DNA of 64,000 bases from Corynebacterium bouchesdurhonense (GTDB lineage Bacteria; Actinomycetota; Actinomycetes; Mycobacteriales; Mycobacteriaceae). A model generated the notes under the pieces. It was given only the letters and a program-made list of their open reading frames with translations, was not told the DNA's origin and searched no databases. Of the stretch, positions 46,956 to 55,561 are shown piece by piece (within the stretch, counting starts at the first letter, position 1; every line of letters begins with the position of its first letter). The DNA lies in assembly GCF_900078305.2 (NCBI RefSeq), contig NZ_LT546028.1, positions 124,001 to 188,000 on the forward strand, written 5' to 3'. The position numbers and the translations under genes are program-made.

Positions 46956-47852
46956 CTAGGCCAACCCGTCCGCCATCTGCCGCGCCTCGGCCAAGTTGCT
47001 CGCAGCTTCGCGAAGGTTACTCGCAGGCCGCGCCCACACATCAAGCCGCGCCTCCCCGGGATCGAGCTGCAGCTCCTCGAAGTAGCGCCACAGCCACGAA
47101 GGCTCAACTGACGCGATGGCCAGCCGCGCACCGGAATCAACGAGGCGCGCTACCCGGTCTCGATCCTCCGGCGATGTGAGTTGGGCAAGGTCTGCGGTTT
47201 GCCAGGGGGCGTCGATAAGCAACGGCGCGTGCAGCAGAAACTCCCCGAACGGCGCGAGCCGCTCCCACGGCTCGGGCACCGCGGCGATCTCCTCGTAGCG
47301 CGTCGCGCCGGCGAGGGTGCCCGCAGTGACGTCCGCCAGCCGCGGCTCGTCCAGCTGGAGCACGGTTGGAGCAATGCGCTTCTCGACGTCCACCCGGTGC
47401 CGCCCCACCGCCTCCCCCAACGCGTCGGTGATGTCGCGCAGCGCCCCGGGGTCCGTGATCATGCGGTGGCCGTTGGGCATCTCGATCTCCGCGGCCAGCG
47501 TCCACGGGCCGGTGACCTGCACCTTCACCCGATCGACCTTGCCGGACCACAGCTCCTCGAGGGTGTCCAGGTCGCGCGACATGAGGTCCCGGGCGCCCCG
47601 ATGCCGGGTGGCGACGCGCCAGCCGCGCGGGCCGCGGTCCACGGGGATCTCCAACAGCGCGGCGGTGCGGCCCACCGCGTCCGAGCCGACGCCGCGGTCA
47701 GGCAGCTGCGGAATGTGCGGCAGCGGGGACTCGGAGAGAACGACGTCCGCCGCCTGCACCAAGTCGGTGCCGGGCAGGGGGCCGAGACCGAAGGCGGTTG
47801 GGGCTGCGGGCGCGGTTGAGGCTGCGGGGGCGGTTGTGGCTGGGTTGGTCAC
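46956..47852 (-). CDS. Cobalamin-independent methionine-synthase-like protein (Rv3015c-like)
   Basis: A 298-residue protein starting VTNPATTAPAASTAPAAPTA, with an Ala-rich N-terminus. It is far shorter than MetE (about 750) and corresponds to the C-terminal barrel. Visible elements include VQVTGPWTLAAEIEMPNG, VLQLDEPRLADVTAGTL and LAIASVEPSWLWRYF. Zinc ligands of MetE (His, Cys, Glu, Cys) are not evident, so catalytic activity is doubtful. GTG is chosen because TAGCAT stands 8 bases upstream. Confidence 0.8.
   Translation of the reverse strand: MTNPATTAPAASTAPAAPTAFGLGPLPGTDLVQAADVVLSESPLPHIPQLPDRGVGSDAVGRTAALLEIPVDRGPRGWRVATRHRGARDLMSRDLDTLEELWSGKVDRVKVQVTGPWTLAAEIEMPNGHRMITDPGALRDITDALGEAVGRHRVDVEKRIAPTVLQLDEPRLADVTAGTLAGATRYEEIAAVPEPWERLAPFGEFLLHAPLLIDAPWQTADLAQLTSPEDRDRVARLVDSGARLAIASVEPSWLWRYFEELQLDPGEARLDVWARPASNLREAASNLAEARQMADGLA
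47211..47220 (+). repeat. Dispersed motif copy 8 (forward, GTCGATAAGC)
   Basis: Inside the MetE-like gene, encoding LLIDAPW. Flank GGGGGC and AA. Confidence 0.6.
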
Positions 47853-47926
47853 GGGGATCCATGCTACCGGCGGTGTTGCGGCCGGCACTGGCGACCGCTT
47901 GCGCCGCACGAGCCCCACATTCCCCC

Positions 47927-47999
47927 AAAACTCGTTACTAGGGCATCGTTATCGTGCTAAATACAGGCCTTAACGAGCTGCTACTTTCGAGTTCCGGCG
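47927..47999. repeat. Inverted-repeat element B, related to element A
   Basis: CTCGTTA (47931-47937) and TAACGAG (47971-47977) pair, with outer AACTCG/CGAGTT. Shared words with element A (37637) are AAAACTCG, TTAACGAGCTGC and TTTCGAGTTCCG. Its internal arms have diverged, so the long perfect stem of element A is lost. It lies after mnmA and before the MetE-like gene. Confidence 0.7.
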
Positions 48000-48049
48000 A
48001 GGCGAGGGCGCAGTGGGCACGCCTACGCCGCTTACGCCGCCTACTCCGC

Positions 48050-49129
48050 CTACGCCGTGGCGCAGATGGTGCCCGAGCCGAGGACGATGTCCCCTTCGCC
48101 ATCGGGGTCCGGGAGGTAGAGTACCGCGGCCTGGCCGCGGGCCACGCCCTCCAGCGGCTCGTGGAGGGTGAGCGTCATGCGACCATCGCGGATCTCGGCG
48201 CGGCACGGCACCACCCCGCCGTGCGCCCGGATCTGCACATTCGCCTCGAACTCGCCGTGCATGGCCGGGTGCAGCACCTTGAGGCGGTCGGCAGTGATCG
48301 TCGACACGCGAAGCGCCTCGCGGGGGCCGACGGTGACGGTGCCGGTGGCGGCGTCCACATCTGTGACGTAGCGGGGCTTGCCGTCCGCCGCGGGCACCCG
48401 GATGTTCAAACCTTTGCGCTGGCCGATGGTGTATTGGAAGGCACCGTCGTGCTCCTTCAGCTCCGTCCCGTCCACGTCGCGGATCAAGCCAGGGCGTACG
48501 CCGATGGAGCGCCCGAGGAAGGCCTGGGTGTTGCCGTCGGGGATGAAGCAGATGTCGTAGGAGTCCGGCTTCGTCGCCGTGGAGAAGCCGTGGCGGGCGG
48601 CCTCCTCGCGGATCTGCGGTTTTTCGGTGTCGCCGACGGGGAAGAGGCAGTGGTCCAGCTCGTCGCGGGTGAGCACGCCGAGCACATAGGACTGGTCCTT
48701 CTTCGGGTCCGCGCTGCGGCGCAGGTTGCCGTCTGCGTCGATGGTGGCGTAGTGGCCCGTAGCCACGGCGTCGAACCCGAGGGCCATCGCCCGGTCCAGC
48801 AGCGCCGCGAACTTGATCTTCTCGTTGCAGCGCAGGCACGGGTTCGGGGTCTCGCCGTTCTCATACGACCACACGAAGTTGTCTATGACCTCTTCCTTGA
48901 AGCGATCCGAGAAGTCCCACACGTAAAACGGGATGCCCAGCTTGTCGCACACGCGGCGCGCGTCAGCCGAGTCCTCGAGCGAGCAGCACCCGCGGGCGGA
49001 CTCGCGGGTCTGGCGCGCGTCCTGGCTCAGGGCGAGGTGCACGCCGACCACGTCGTGGCCGGCCTCAACCAAGCGCGCGGCGGCGACGGAGGAGTCCACT
49101 CCCCCGCTCATGGCCGCCAAAACACGCAT
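48050..49129 (-). CDS. mnmA: tRNA-specific 2-thiouridylase
   Basis: A 359-residue PP-loop enzyme starting [27 protein letters not shown] is the ATP-pyrophosphatase loop. Catalytic cysteines are in [12 protein letters not shown] (about 97) and [16 protein letters not shown] motif ICFIPDGN (about 192). It thiolates U34 of Lys, Glu and Gln tRNAs using sulfur from IscS, which lies 6 kb to the right on the same strand. TACACT eight bases upstream marks the start. Confidence 0.95.
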   Translation of the reverse strand: MRVLAAMSGGVDSSVAAARLVEAGHDVVGVHLALSQDARQTRESARGCCSLEDSADARRVCDKLGIPFYVWDFSDRFKEEVIDNFVWSYENGETPNPCLRCNEKIKFAALLDRAMALGFDAVATGHYATIDADGNLRRSADPKKDQSYVLGVLTRDELDHCLFPVGDTEKPQIREEAARHGFSTATKPDSYDICFIPDGNTQAFLGRSIGVRPGLIRDVDGTELKEHDGAFQYTIGQRKGLNIRVPAADGKPRYVTDVDAATGTVTVGPREALRVSTITADRLKVLHPAMHGEFEANVQIRAHGGVVPCRAEIRDGRMTLTLHEPLEGVARGQAAVLYLPDPDGEGDIVLGSGTICATA

Positions 49130-49156
49130 GTCGCGGGAGTGTACGCTTACCACACC

Positions 49157-49987
49157 ATGGCCGCCAAAAGTGAGTTCCACGAGATCGACACCGGCGTGGC
49201 CGAGGTGCTCCACGAGCCGGACGGCTCCATGGTGCTGCTGGTCAACGGCGTGCCCAGCTCGCACATCGTGCCGGGCGATCCGGCGCGCCTCGACTTCGAG
49301 TACATGCGCTGGATCGCGGACTTCTTAGACGCCGCGTACCCGGACGAGGCGAAGCCGAAGGCCCGCCTCACACACCTCGGCGGCGCCGCCTGCACCCTGC
49401 CCCGCTACTTCGCCCACACGTGGCCTGGATCGCGCAGCACGGTGGTTGAGATCGATTCGGAACTTGCGGTGCTTGCGCGCATGCTTTTCGACGTCCCCCG
49501 GGCCCCCGCCGTAAAAATCCGCGTCGGGGACGCCCGCGAGGTCACGGACGCGTTCAAGCCGGCAACCCGGGGCGTGATCATCCGCGACGTCTTCTCCTCC
49601 GCTACTACCCCGCGCACTCTGACGACGGTGGAGTTCTACGCTGCGGCGCGGGCGTCGCTAAGCGAGCGCGGCTTTTACATCGCCAACTGCGGCTCGCACG
49701 CGGACCTCAGGGAGGCGAAGGAGGAGCTTGCCGGCATGCTGGAGGTGTGGCCCCACGTGGCGGCGATCGCGGATCCGCCGATGCTCAAAGGGCGCCGCTA
49801 CGGCAACATCGTGCTCATCGGCGCGAATAGGCCGTTGGAGGCGACGCCGGAGCTCACCCGCGCGCTGCTCATGGGCGCGGTGCCTGCGCAGTTCAAGGAC
49901 GAGGAGTGGTGCCGGAAGCTGGCTGCGCAGGGGCAACCTCGGCGTGATGAGGCGCAGCATGAGGCCGGCGGGCCAGAAACTCCTTGA
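49157..49987 (+). CDS. Spermidine-synthase-like methyltransferase-fold protein
   Basis: A 276-residue protein starting [20 protein letters not shown]. The Rossmann AdoMet-type segment has [20 protein letters not shown] (about 75-94) and [13 protein letters not shown] (about 99-111), then [13 protein letters not shown]. A clear aminopropyl-transfer Asp pair is not evident, so it may be a catalytically different SpeE relative, common in actinobacteria. Its 3' end overlaps the next convergent gene by 95 bp. Confidence 0.75.
   Translation: MAAKSEFHEIDTGVAEVLHEPDGSMVLLVNGVPSSHIVPGDPARLDFEYMRWIADFLDAAYPDEAKPKARLTHLGGAACTLPRYFAHTWPGSRSTVVEIDSELAVLARMLFDVPRAPAVKIRVGDAREVTDAFKPATRGVIIRDVFSSATTPRTLTTVEFYAAARASLSERGFYIANCGSHADLREAKEELAGMLEVWPHVAAIADPPMLKGRRYGNIVLIGANRPLEATPELTRALLMGAVPAQFKDEEWCRKLAAQGQPRRDEAQHEAGGPETP
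49483..49492 (-). repeat. Dispersed motif copy 9 (reverse, GCTTTTCGAC)
   Basis: Encodes MLFDVP in the spermidine-synthase-like gene. Confidence 0.6.
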
Positions 49988-52331
49988 CCACGGCCGCGGC
50001 GTCGGTGGCCTTCATCTCCGGCAGATAACAGTGAACGACAGCCAGCCCGATGTTGGCCAGCGCTATCTCATCGTCATACGCGAGATACCAGCTGCGGTGC
50101 TCGGGATTGAACTTATGCTTCGATGCTGCGAGCGAACGGAACCCGTAGAGCGGTTCGATGGTGGCGCCGGCTTTGTCCAAGAGGATTTCCAGGAAGTCCG
50201 TCGGCGCGTCAGTGCGCGCGAGCGGTGCGCCGGAAAGCGATACCCAGCCGAGCCCTTCCCTACCGGCGATGACCGCAGCCTCCGCGAGGAGAAATTCAAT
50301 AACGGGACGAAACCCCTTGGCGTCACGACGCATGAAGTCCAGGGTGTAGCCAGCGAGCGCCCCGTTTTCATAAACGGGCAGCCAGCTAGTCACGCCGTGG
50401 AGGCGGCCGTTGTCGTCGAGCGCGAGCAGAAGCTTCGTGTCTTCGAGCTTCAGCTCCTCGAGGGCTCCCAGCGTGAAGCCCATCTCCGGCAGCGCCTTGT
50501 CGGCCACCCATTGCTCCGACAGCGCGGCGATCTTTTCCCGTGTTTCAACATCGCACTCGTCCCACGTGGTCCACACAGCGCGCACGCCTTCCTTCGCTGC
50601 GCGGTTGCGGGCGGTGCGGACGTTCTGGAATTTCTTGCCCTTGAACTCAACGTTGTCGGTGCGCAGCAGCGATTCCTCAGCGACGTGTATCCGCTTGTAT
50701 CCGTCGCGAGTGAATTCGCCGTCCACGGAATACCAGGCCACGCGCCAGCCCTGCTGCGCCACAAAGGTCTCGAACGCTTCCGCGACGCCTTCGCGTGGTC
50801 GCGTTTCCCCGACCACCGGCCCTCCCACCGTCACCGCAATGCCATTAGCCACGCGGTAGGCCACGTAAGAGTCGTCGATGAAGAAGTAGGCGTTGCCTTC
50901 CCACAGCGTCATCCACGCCAGGTGGTCGCCGGTTCCGGCCATGAGCAGGCTCCGCGCCCGCTCCCGGTCTCTCTCTGCGGCCGGCGACGGCGCTGAGGTG
51001 AGCACTTTCCACAGCTGCCAAAAGGCGATAGCCCAGAAGACAATGCCGACCCATTCGTAGAGCACCCAAGCGGGCGCGGTGTGCGGGAATAGGTGGTGCG
51101 GCAGCTGCGCTGCGAGGACGGGGGGCAGGTAGCGGCTCGGCAGCTCCGCGACGGCGGAGGAAAGTGTTGGGGTGTTGAGGAAGCCGTCGCAAAGCATGAG
51201 CGAGCCAGCAAGCCACGCCGCCGCGGAGACACCGAGTGCCGCGGCGACTGGTGCCACCGCCGGACGCCATGCGGAACTGACGCGGAAGCGTGTGCGGGTC
51301 GAAATCAGCGCCACCGCCACGAGCGCGAAAGGCAGCACGACGAGCAGAGTGTTCCACACGCCAAAGACGCCGACGTCGAGGCGATGGGCTTCCGATAACG
51401 CCTGGCTTCCAACCACCGCGGCCGAAACCAGGCTTAGAATGAGCGCGCCAATCCACGCCAAACGCCTGCCCCGCACAAGGCCGAACGCGAGAAGCACCGC
51501 CAAAATAAACGGAACGCAGTTGAGTACGAACGGGCCGAGGCCGTTCTGCTGGTTGATGGCCTGGGCCTCGAGGCACGCGGTGGACGTAGGGTCCGCGCAT
51601 GCGCGCGCCACGTCGCGGGCTGCGACTGTCGGCTCCCACATCAGTTCGCTCGTTGCCGCGAACGGGCCCTGCGCGGCCGGGTTCAGCGCGGTCACCGCTG
51701 GCCCGGCGGCCACAGCCATGACCACCGTGGCGACGAGCACGCGGGACTCACGCAAAGAAATCGCGCGCCGCGGGCGGTTGAAGCCAGTTGCGACTTCGCC
51801 GGCGACCCACCCAACCGCGACCGCAGTCAGTGCGGCGACAGACGCGAGCGACCCAGCGTAGAGCACCAGCGTCGCAGCGAGTGTGGTGGTTACCAAGCGC
51901 ACCCGGCGGCGCCACAGCAAGTTGAACCGCGCGCTAGCGAAGGCGAGGGGCCCGAAAATCCACGCCACGGGCGTGCAGTAGACCTCGTTGACCAGGTTCG
52001 GGCCCCACAGGTTGAAGCCGGCGCGCTCCACTGCCGCGCCGATGACGCAAGCAAGCGGCATGGTCACCGCCTGCGAGGCGATGGCGGCGAGCGCAAAGCG
52101 GCGCGAACCCATCACACGCTCAGCAGGCGCGGCGAAGGCGATCGCTGCGACGCTAAGGTAACCCAGCGTCGTCAGGTGCGCGGCGGTGAAGCCGCAGGAG
52201 AGCAGGTGCCAGAGCGCCGGATCGGCGGGCAGGTTGTAGCCGAAGGCGCGTCGCGGATCGCCGCCGGAGGCACCGAAGGCGAGCCACATCACGAGCGTCA
52301 GCGCCAGCGTGAGTTTAATTTGGTATTTCAC
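49893..52331 (-). CDS. Aminoacyl-phosphatidylglycerol synthase (MprF/LysX-type, alanyl-type likely)
   Basis: An 812-residue protein starting VKYQIKLTLALTLVMWLAFG. Residues about 1-460 form about 12 transmembrane helices. Residues about 470-790 form the soluble DUF2156 catalytic domain (double GNAT fold): LLMAGTGDHLAWMTLWEGNA, VGGPVVGETRPREG, FKGKKFQNVRTARNRAAKEG, WVSLSGAPLARTD and LYGFRSLAASKHKFNPEHRS. It moves an amino acid from tRNA to membrane lipid. In C. glutamicum the related enzyme works with an esterase encoded next to it, as here. Confidence 0.85.
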   Translation of the reverse strand: MKYQIKLTLALTLVMWLAFGASGGDPRRAFGYNLPADPALWHLLSCGFTAAHLTTLGYLSVAAIAFAAPAERVMGSRRFALAAIASQAVTMPLACVIGAAVERAGFNLWGPNLVNEVYCTPVAWIFGPLAFASARFNLLWRRRVRLVTTTLAATLVLYAGSLASVAALTAVAVGWVAGEVATGFNRPRRAISLRESRVLVATVVMAVAAGPAVTALNPAAQGPFAATSELMWEPTVAARDVARACADPTSTACLEAQAINQQNGLGPFVLNCVPFILAVLLAFGLVRGRRLAWIGALILSLVSAAVVGSQALSEAHRLDVGVFGVWNTLLVVLPFALVAVALISTRTRFRVSSAWRPAVAPVAAALGVSAAAWLAGSLMLCDGFLNTPTLSSAVAELPSRYLPPVLAAQLPHHLFPHTAPAWVLYEWVGIVFWAIAFWQLWKVLTSAPSPAAERDRERARSLLMAGTGDHLAWMTLWEGNAYFFIDDSYVAYRVANGIAVTVGGPVVGETRPREGVAEAFETFVAQQGWRVAWYSVDGEFTRDGYKRIHVAEESLLRTDNVEFKGKKFQNVRTARNRAAKEGVRAVWTTWDECDVETREKIAALSEQWVADKALPEMGFTLGALEELKLEDTKLLLALDDNGRLHGVTSWLPVYENGALAGYTLDFMRRDAKGFRPVIEFLLAEAAVIAGREGLGWVSLSGAPLARTDAPTDFLEILLDKAGATIEPLYGFRSLAASKHKFNPEHRSWYLAYDDEIALANIGLAVVHCYLPEMKATDAAAVVKEFLARRPHAAPHHAEVAPAQPASGTTPRP
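51186..51195 (+). repeat. Dispersed motif copy 10 (forward, GTCGCAAAGC)
   Basis: Inside the synthase gene, encoding LMLCDG. Confidence 0.55.
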
Positions 52332-53554
52332 TTGATATCTCCTCGCTCAGCCGCGAAACCGAAGTTATCGCGCAGCGCGACGCGCCACACTTGGTACGAA
52401 TGCCCTCCGGGCAATGCCGTGTAAGTGGAGACCATTCCCGCTTTCTGGGCCAATGCGTTCAAATATGGCAACGCCCTCGACGCCATGGGGTCGCTTTCGC
52501 CCGCCACGAAGCGCCCGGCGATGTGGGTGTACTTCTGACTGCCAGCCGCGCGCACGAGGAGGGTCGAGGGGTTGATATTGCTAAAGGCCTCCTCGTCACC
52601 TCCGAACAATTCGTTGACGGTTTTTTCATGGCTGCCTATCGAAGGCTCCGGCTCCCCCGAAAAGTCCAAAAACGTCCCGTAGGCGTCGGGTGCGTTGGTG
52701 ATCACCTGCAGGGCACACGTGCCGCCGTAACTCAATCCCCCAATCGTCCACTTCGACTGGTCCTGCACCACCCGGAAATTCCTCTTCATCATTGCCGGGA
52801 TGTCCTCGGCCAGGTAGGTCTGCATTTTCGCGTTTGGCCCGTCTACACAGGCGGGGTTGCCCGTGGTGGAGCCGGTGCCGTCAACACTGACCACGATCGG
52901 GGCCCGGCCGCCGTGCTCCTGTTGGAAGTCGTCGGCGACTCGATCGGCCTGCCCGTCGGTGAACCACCCCGAAGGCGTGCCGGGTTGGCCGGCGAGCAGC
53001 ACCACCACGGGCAGCGCTACTCCGTGGAAGTATGCGGGAGGCACATACGCAATCGCGTCGCGCATCGGCTCGGCGGGCAGGGTGACGAGGGCACCGACCT
53101 CCCGGTCTCCGAGATGCGGGGCGCTCGTGCGCGACTGGAACTCGTCCAGAGACATCGCCACCGTCACCGGATCTGTGTGGAAAGAGCCTACCGTGGGGTA
53201 CTGCTGGTACACCAGGTTCGTGCCGAGATAGCCCAGGAAAAGCGAGGGCACGGCGAGCAGCACCAACGGAAGCCGGCGTCTAGGAGCGAACACCGCCGCG
53301 AACGCAATGAAGGCGGCAGCGGCCCCGGCCGCGTAGATGCGCACCGGCACCGCGTCAGGGAACGGCTTCGGCCACACGGTGAGCGCGAACACGCTTGCAG
53401 CGAGGAGCAAGAGTGTCGAGCCAGCCGCCCATGCGATGCGTCGCGGGCGGTGCGAGAGCACGCAGAGCGCTCCCACCACTGCCACCGCGAGCAGCACATA
53501 AATCACCGCTGCGGCGGTGTTTCCCACCACAGATATCTGCCGGATCGTGTTCAC
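52328..53554 (-). CDS. Membrane-anchored esterase (alpha/beta hydrolase, mycolyltransferase-like fold)
   Basis: A 408-residue protein starting VNTIRQISVVGNTAAAVIYV. Four N-terminal transmembrane helices (about 5-140) are followed by an extracytoplasmic esterase domain. The nucleophile Ser is in IGGLSYGGTCALQ (about residue 268), and a His is in LPGGHSYQVWR near the end. Its stop overlaps the synthase GTG (GTGA), so they are co-translated. It may hydrolyse aminoacylated lipids. TAAACC seven bases before the GTG supports this start. Confidence 0.85.
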   Translation of the reverse strand: MNTIRQISVVGNTAAAVIYVLLAVAVVGALCVLSHRPRRIAWAAGSTLLLLAASVFALTVWPKPFPDAVPVRIYAAGAAAAFIAFAAVFAPRRRLPLVLLAVPSLFLGYLGTNLVYQQYPTVGSFHTDPVTVAMSLDEFQSRTSAPHLGDREVGALVTLPAEPMRDAIAYVPPAYFHGVALPVVVLLAGQPGTPSGWFTDGQADRVADDFQQEHGGRAPIVVSVDGTGSTTGNPACVDGPNAKMQTYLAEDIPAMMKRNFRVVQDQSKWTIGGLSYGGTCALQVITNAPDAYGTFLDFSGEPEPSIGSHEKTVNELFGGDEEAFSNINPSTLLVRAAGSQKYTHIAGRFVAGESDPMASRALPYLNALAQKAGMVSTYTALPGGHSYQVWRVALRDNFGFAAERGDIK

Positions 53555-53559
53555 GTGAG

Positions 53560-53567
53560 TAGGTTTA
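53560..53567. promoter_or_regulatory. Overlapping divergent -10 elements
   Basis: On the plus strand TAGGTT (53560-53565) precedes the hydrolase ATG by 8 bases. On the minus strand TAAACC (53567-53562) precedes the esterase GTG by 7 bases. They share four base pairs, so only one polymerase could occupy them at a time. Confidence 0.5.
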
Positions 53568-53573
53568 CTCCGC

Positions 53574-54194
53574 ATGAGTCTCGCTGGCCTCGTGCCGAGG
53601 GTTCTTCCGGATCCTTCCACAGCTACTTCGCAGCCCAGCGGCCGCCTGGTGCTCGCACTTCACGGCACGTTGGCGGAACCCGCCGCATTCCGCGTCCTCG
53701 CGCGCGACTGTCCCGTTCCGCTCATTGCGCCGTTCTACGGCAGGCGCGGCACCGCACCGGTTGACGTATGCGCAGCTGAAATCTCGGGGTTAATTCGCTC
53801 ACTTCCGCACCAAGTGACTCGTGTGGATGTGGTCGGGCATTCGTTCGGCGGGCTGGTGGGCCTGGCTGCGCTGCGTGATCCCACTGCCCGCGCCCGCGTG
53901 CACTGCCTAGTGGGACTCGGTGCGGCGTGGCGCGGCACCGATAACGGCGCGTGGTACCGCCCCGAATTGCTCATCCGTGCCATCGCAGGCGAGTCCATCG
54001 TCGAGCTCGATCATCCCATCCCGGAGCCGCTGTGCTACCGCGACGTCCCGGTCATCTCTATCACCTCTACCGCTGACCGCGTCGTGCCAGCGTGGTCCTC
54101 TGAGCTCGGGCGGGTGATCCGGCTCGATCGCGTAAGGCACAACGAACTTCCGCAGCGCACCGGGGAGATTCTCGGCGCGCTGGGCCTAAACTAG
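53574..54194 (+). CDS. Small alpha/beta hydrolase (lipase-like)
   Basis: A 206-residue protein starting MSLAGLVPRVLPDPSTATSQ. The lid-less core has HGTLAEPAAF (oxyanion region), nucleophile Ser in VDVVGHSFGGLVG (about residue 88), an acidic residue in STADRVVP and His in VRHNELP. Function is unknown. It is divergent to the membrane esterase, whose promoter overlaps its own. Confidence 0.82.
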   Translation: MSLAGLVPRVLPDPSTATSQPSGRLVLALHGTLAEPAAFRVLARDCPVPLIAPFYGRRGTAPVDVCAAEISGLIRSLPHQVTRVDVVGHSFGGLVGLAALRDPTARARVHCLVGLGAAWRGTDNGAWYRPELLIRAIAGESIVELDHPIPEPLCYRDVPVISITSTADRVVPAWSSELGRVIRLDRVRHNELPQRTGEILGALGLN

Positions 54195-55219
54195 CCTTGC
54201 GCCTGCTTCGCGGCGTTGTCCAGCAGGATGAGCAGGTCCCCGACCTGGTAGCGGCCGGTGACCATGTGCTTGAGGTCGTCTACCGGCAGCTCGCCCTGCT
54301 GGACCAGCTTCTGCACCACGCCGGCGATGTTGCGGGCGTCCGTGTCGTTGAACCCGGCGCGGTCCGCCGCGTGCGCCAGCTGGTTGGCACCCAGTGCGCC
54401 CGCCGCGAGCGCGAGGATGGCCAGCACCAGCTTGGTGTTGTCCTGCTCGAGCACCTTCAGCTCGCCCGAATCCGACACCTGGAAGGTCTCCAGCACGCCG
54501 CCGCCGGCCTTCAGGTTGCCCGCCGCGAACTGGTTGAGCTGGCCCACGTTGCCGTTGAACAGGTTCATGTCCACCGGGGTGTTGATGCCCAGCACACGGC
54601 CGGACTCGCTGCGCTGCCAGAAGCTCAGCTTGTCCCAGCCGCCGACCGGGCGCGGCGGCTGGTTCTGGTACGCGGCCAGCCACAGCGGGTACGAGGTGAA
54701 CGCGCTGGTGTTGTCCATGTGCTCGTACCAGAAATAGCGGTACGTGTAGATCATGGGGGTCTTGCCCGTGCGCGCCTTGAGCTCGGTGAGGAACAGCTGC
54801 GTCCAGGCGGCGAGGCGGGTGGGGCTCAGGCCCTCGTCCACCTCCAGGTCCAGCACCGGCGGCAGCTGGAGGGTGGGGCCGGCGTTGATGACGTCGGCGA
54901 AGTAGCGGGCCTGCGCGACGGGGTCCTCCGCGGGGCGGGCGTAGTGGTAGGCACCCACTTTCATCCCGGCCTCGGCGGCGGTGCGGGCGTCCTCCTCGTA
55001 GAAGGTGTTCTTCCAGCCCGCGCCTTCGGAGGCCTTCACAAACGCGAACTGCTGGCCGCCGGGGCCCGCCACCATCTTCCAGTCGATGGGTGCGCCACCC
55101 GGGCGCTGGTGGCCCGCGACGTCCACGCCGGAGACCAGGCCGGGGAAGGACTGGGCGTGCGCCGCCGGGGCGGTGGCGGCGGTTACGGCCAGAGCCGCCG
55201 TAACTGCGGCAGCTGTGGC
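54191..55219 (-). CDS. GH25 muramidase, secreted (5' end lost to assembly artifact)
   Basis: The frame is readable for 342 residues. The start of a signal peptide survives in part (ATAAAVTAALAVTAATAPA), cleaved at AHAQS, but its initiator is replaced by artificial sequence beyond 55219. The mature protein has GH25 features: VSGVDVAGHQRPGGAPIDW, FAFVKASEGAGWKN, KVGAYHYARP, VLDLEVDEG (catalytic Asp-Glu) and MIYTYRYFWYEHMDN. The last 110 residues are helical. It cleaves peptidoglycan glycan strands. In life the gene is probably complete. Confidence 0.88.
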   Translation of the reverse strand, partial: ATAAAVTAALAVTAATAPAAHAQSFPGLVSGVDVAGHQRPGGAPIDWKMVAGPGGQQFAFVKASEGAGWKNTFYEEDARTAAEAGMKVGAYHYARPAEDPVAQARYFADVINAGPTLQLPPVLDLEVDEGLSPTRLAAWTQLFLTELKARTGKTPMIYTYRYFWYEHMDNTSAFTSYPLWLAAYQNQPPRPVGGWDKLSFWQRSESGRVLGINTPVDMNLFNGNVGQLNQFAAGNLKAGGGVLETFQVSDSGELKVLEQDNTKLVLAILALAAGALGANQLAHAADRAGFNDTDARNIAGVVQKLVQQGELPVDDLKHMVTGRYQVGDLLILLDNAAKQAQG

Positions 55220-55398
<179 letters not shown>

Positions 55399-55561
55399 AG
55401 ACAGCCAGAACTACGACATCTTTTGAGGGGTCTAAACATGATAGCTTGTATTGCAGTGTTAGGGGTCGGCCTCTGCCCGTATCAACAGCGGGTAGGTTCG
55501 TCGGCAGCTTGAGAGTTGTATAAGGGACGGGCGCCAGCCCAGCCGAGGCGAGCCCCCGCGT
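55399..55561. other. Noncoding remainder between artifact and iscS
   Basis: This 163-bp stretch of lower GC contains no supported gene, repeat or terminator stem. It may be true intergenic DNA or further misjoined sequence. The true distance between the GH25 gene and iscS is unknown because the join is artificial. Confidence 0.6.

Noticed and set aside
47954..49156. Long plus-strand open frame (about 400 codons) running into the spermidine-synthase-like gene
   Set aside because: It is the antisense of mnmA in a high-GC region. The real gene starts at ATG 49157 where protein-like sequence begins.
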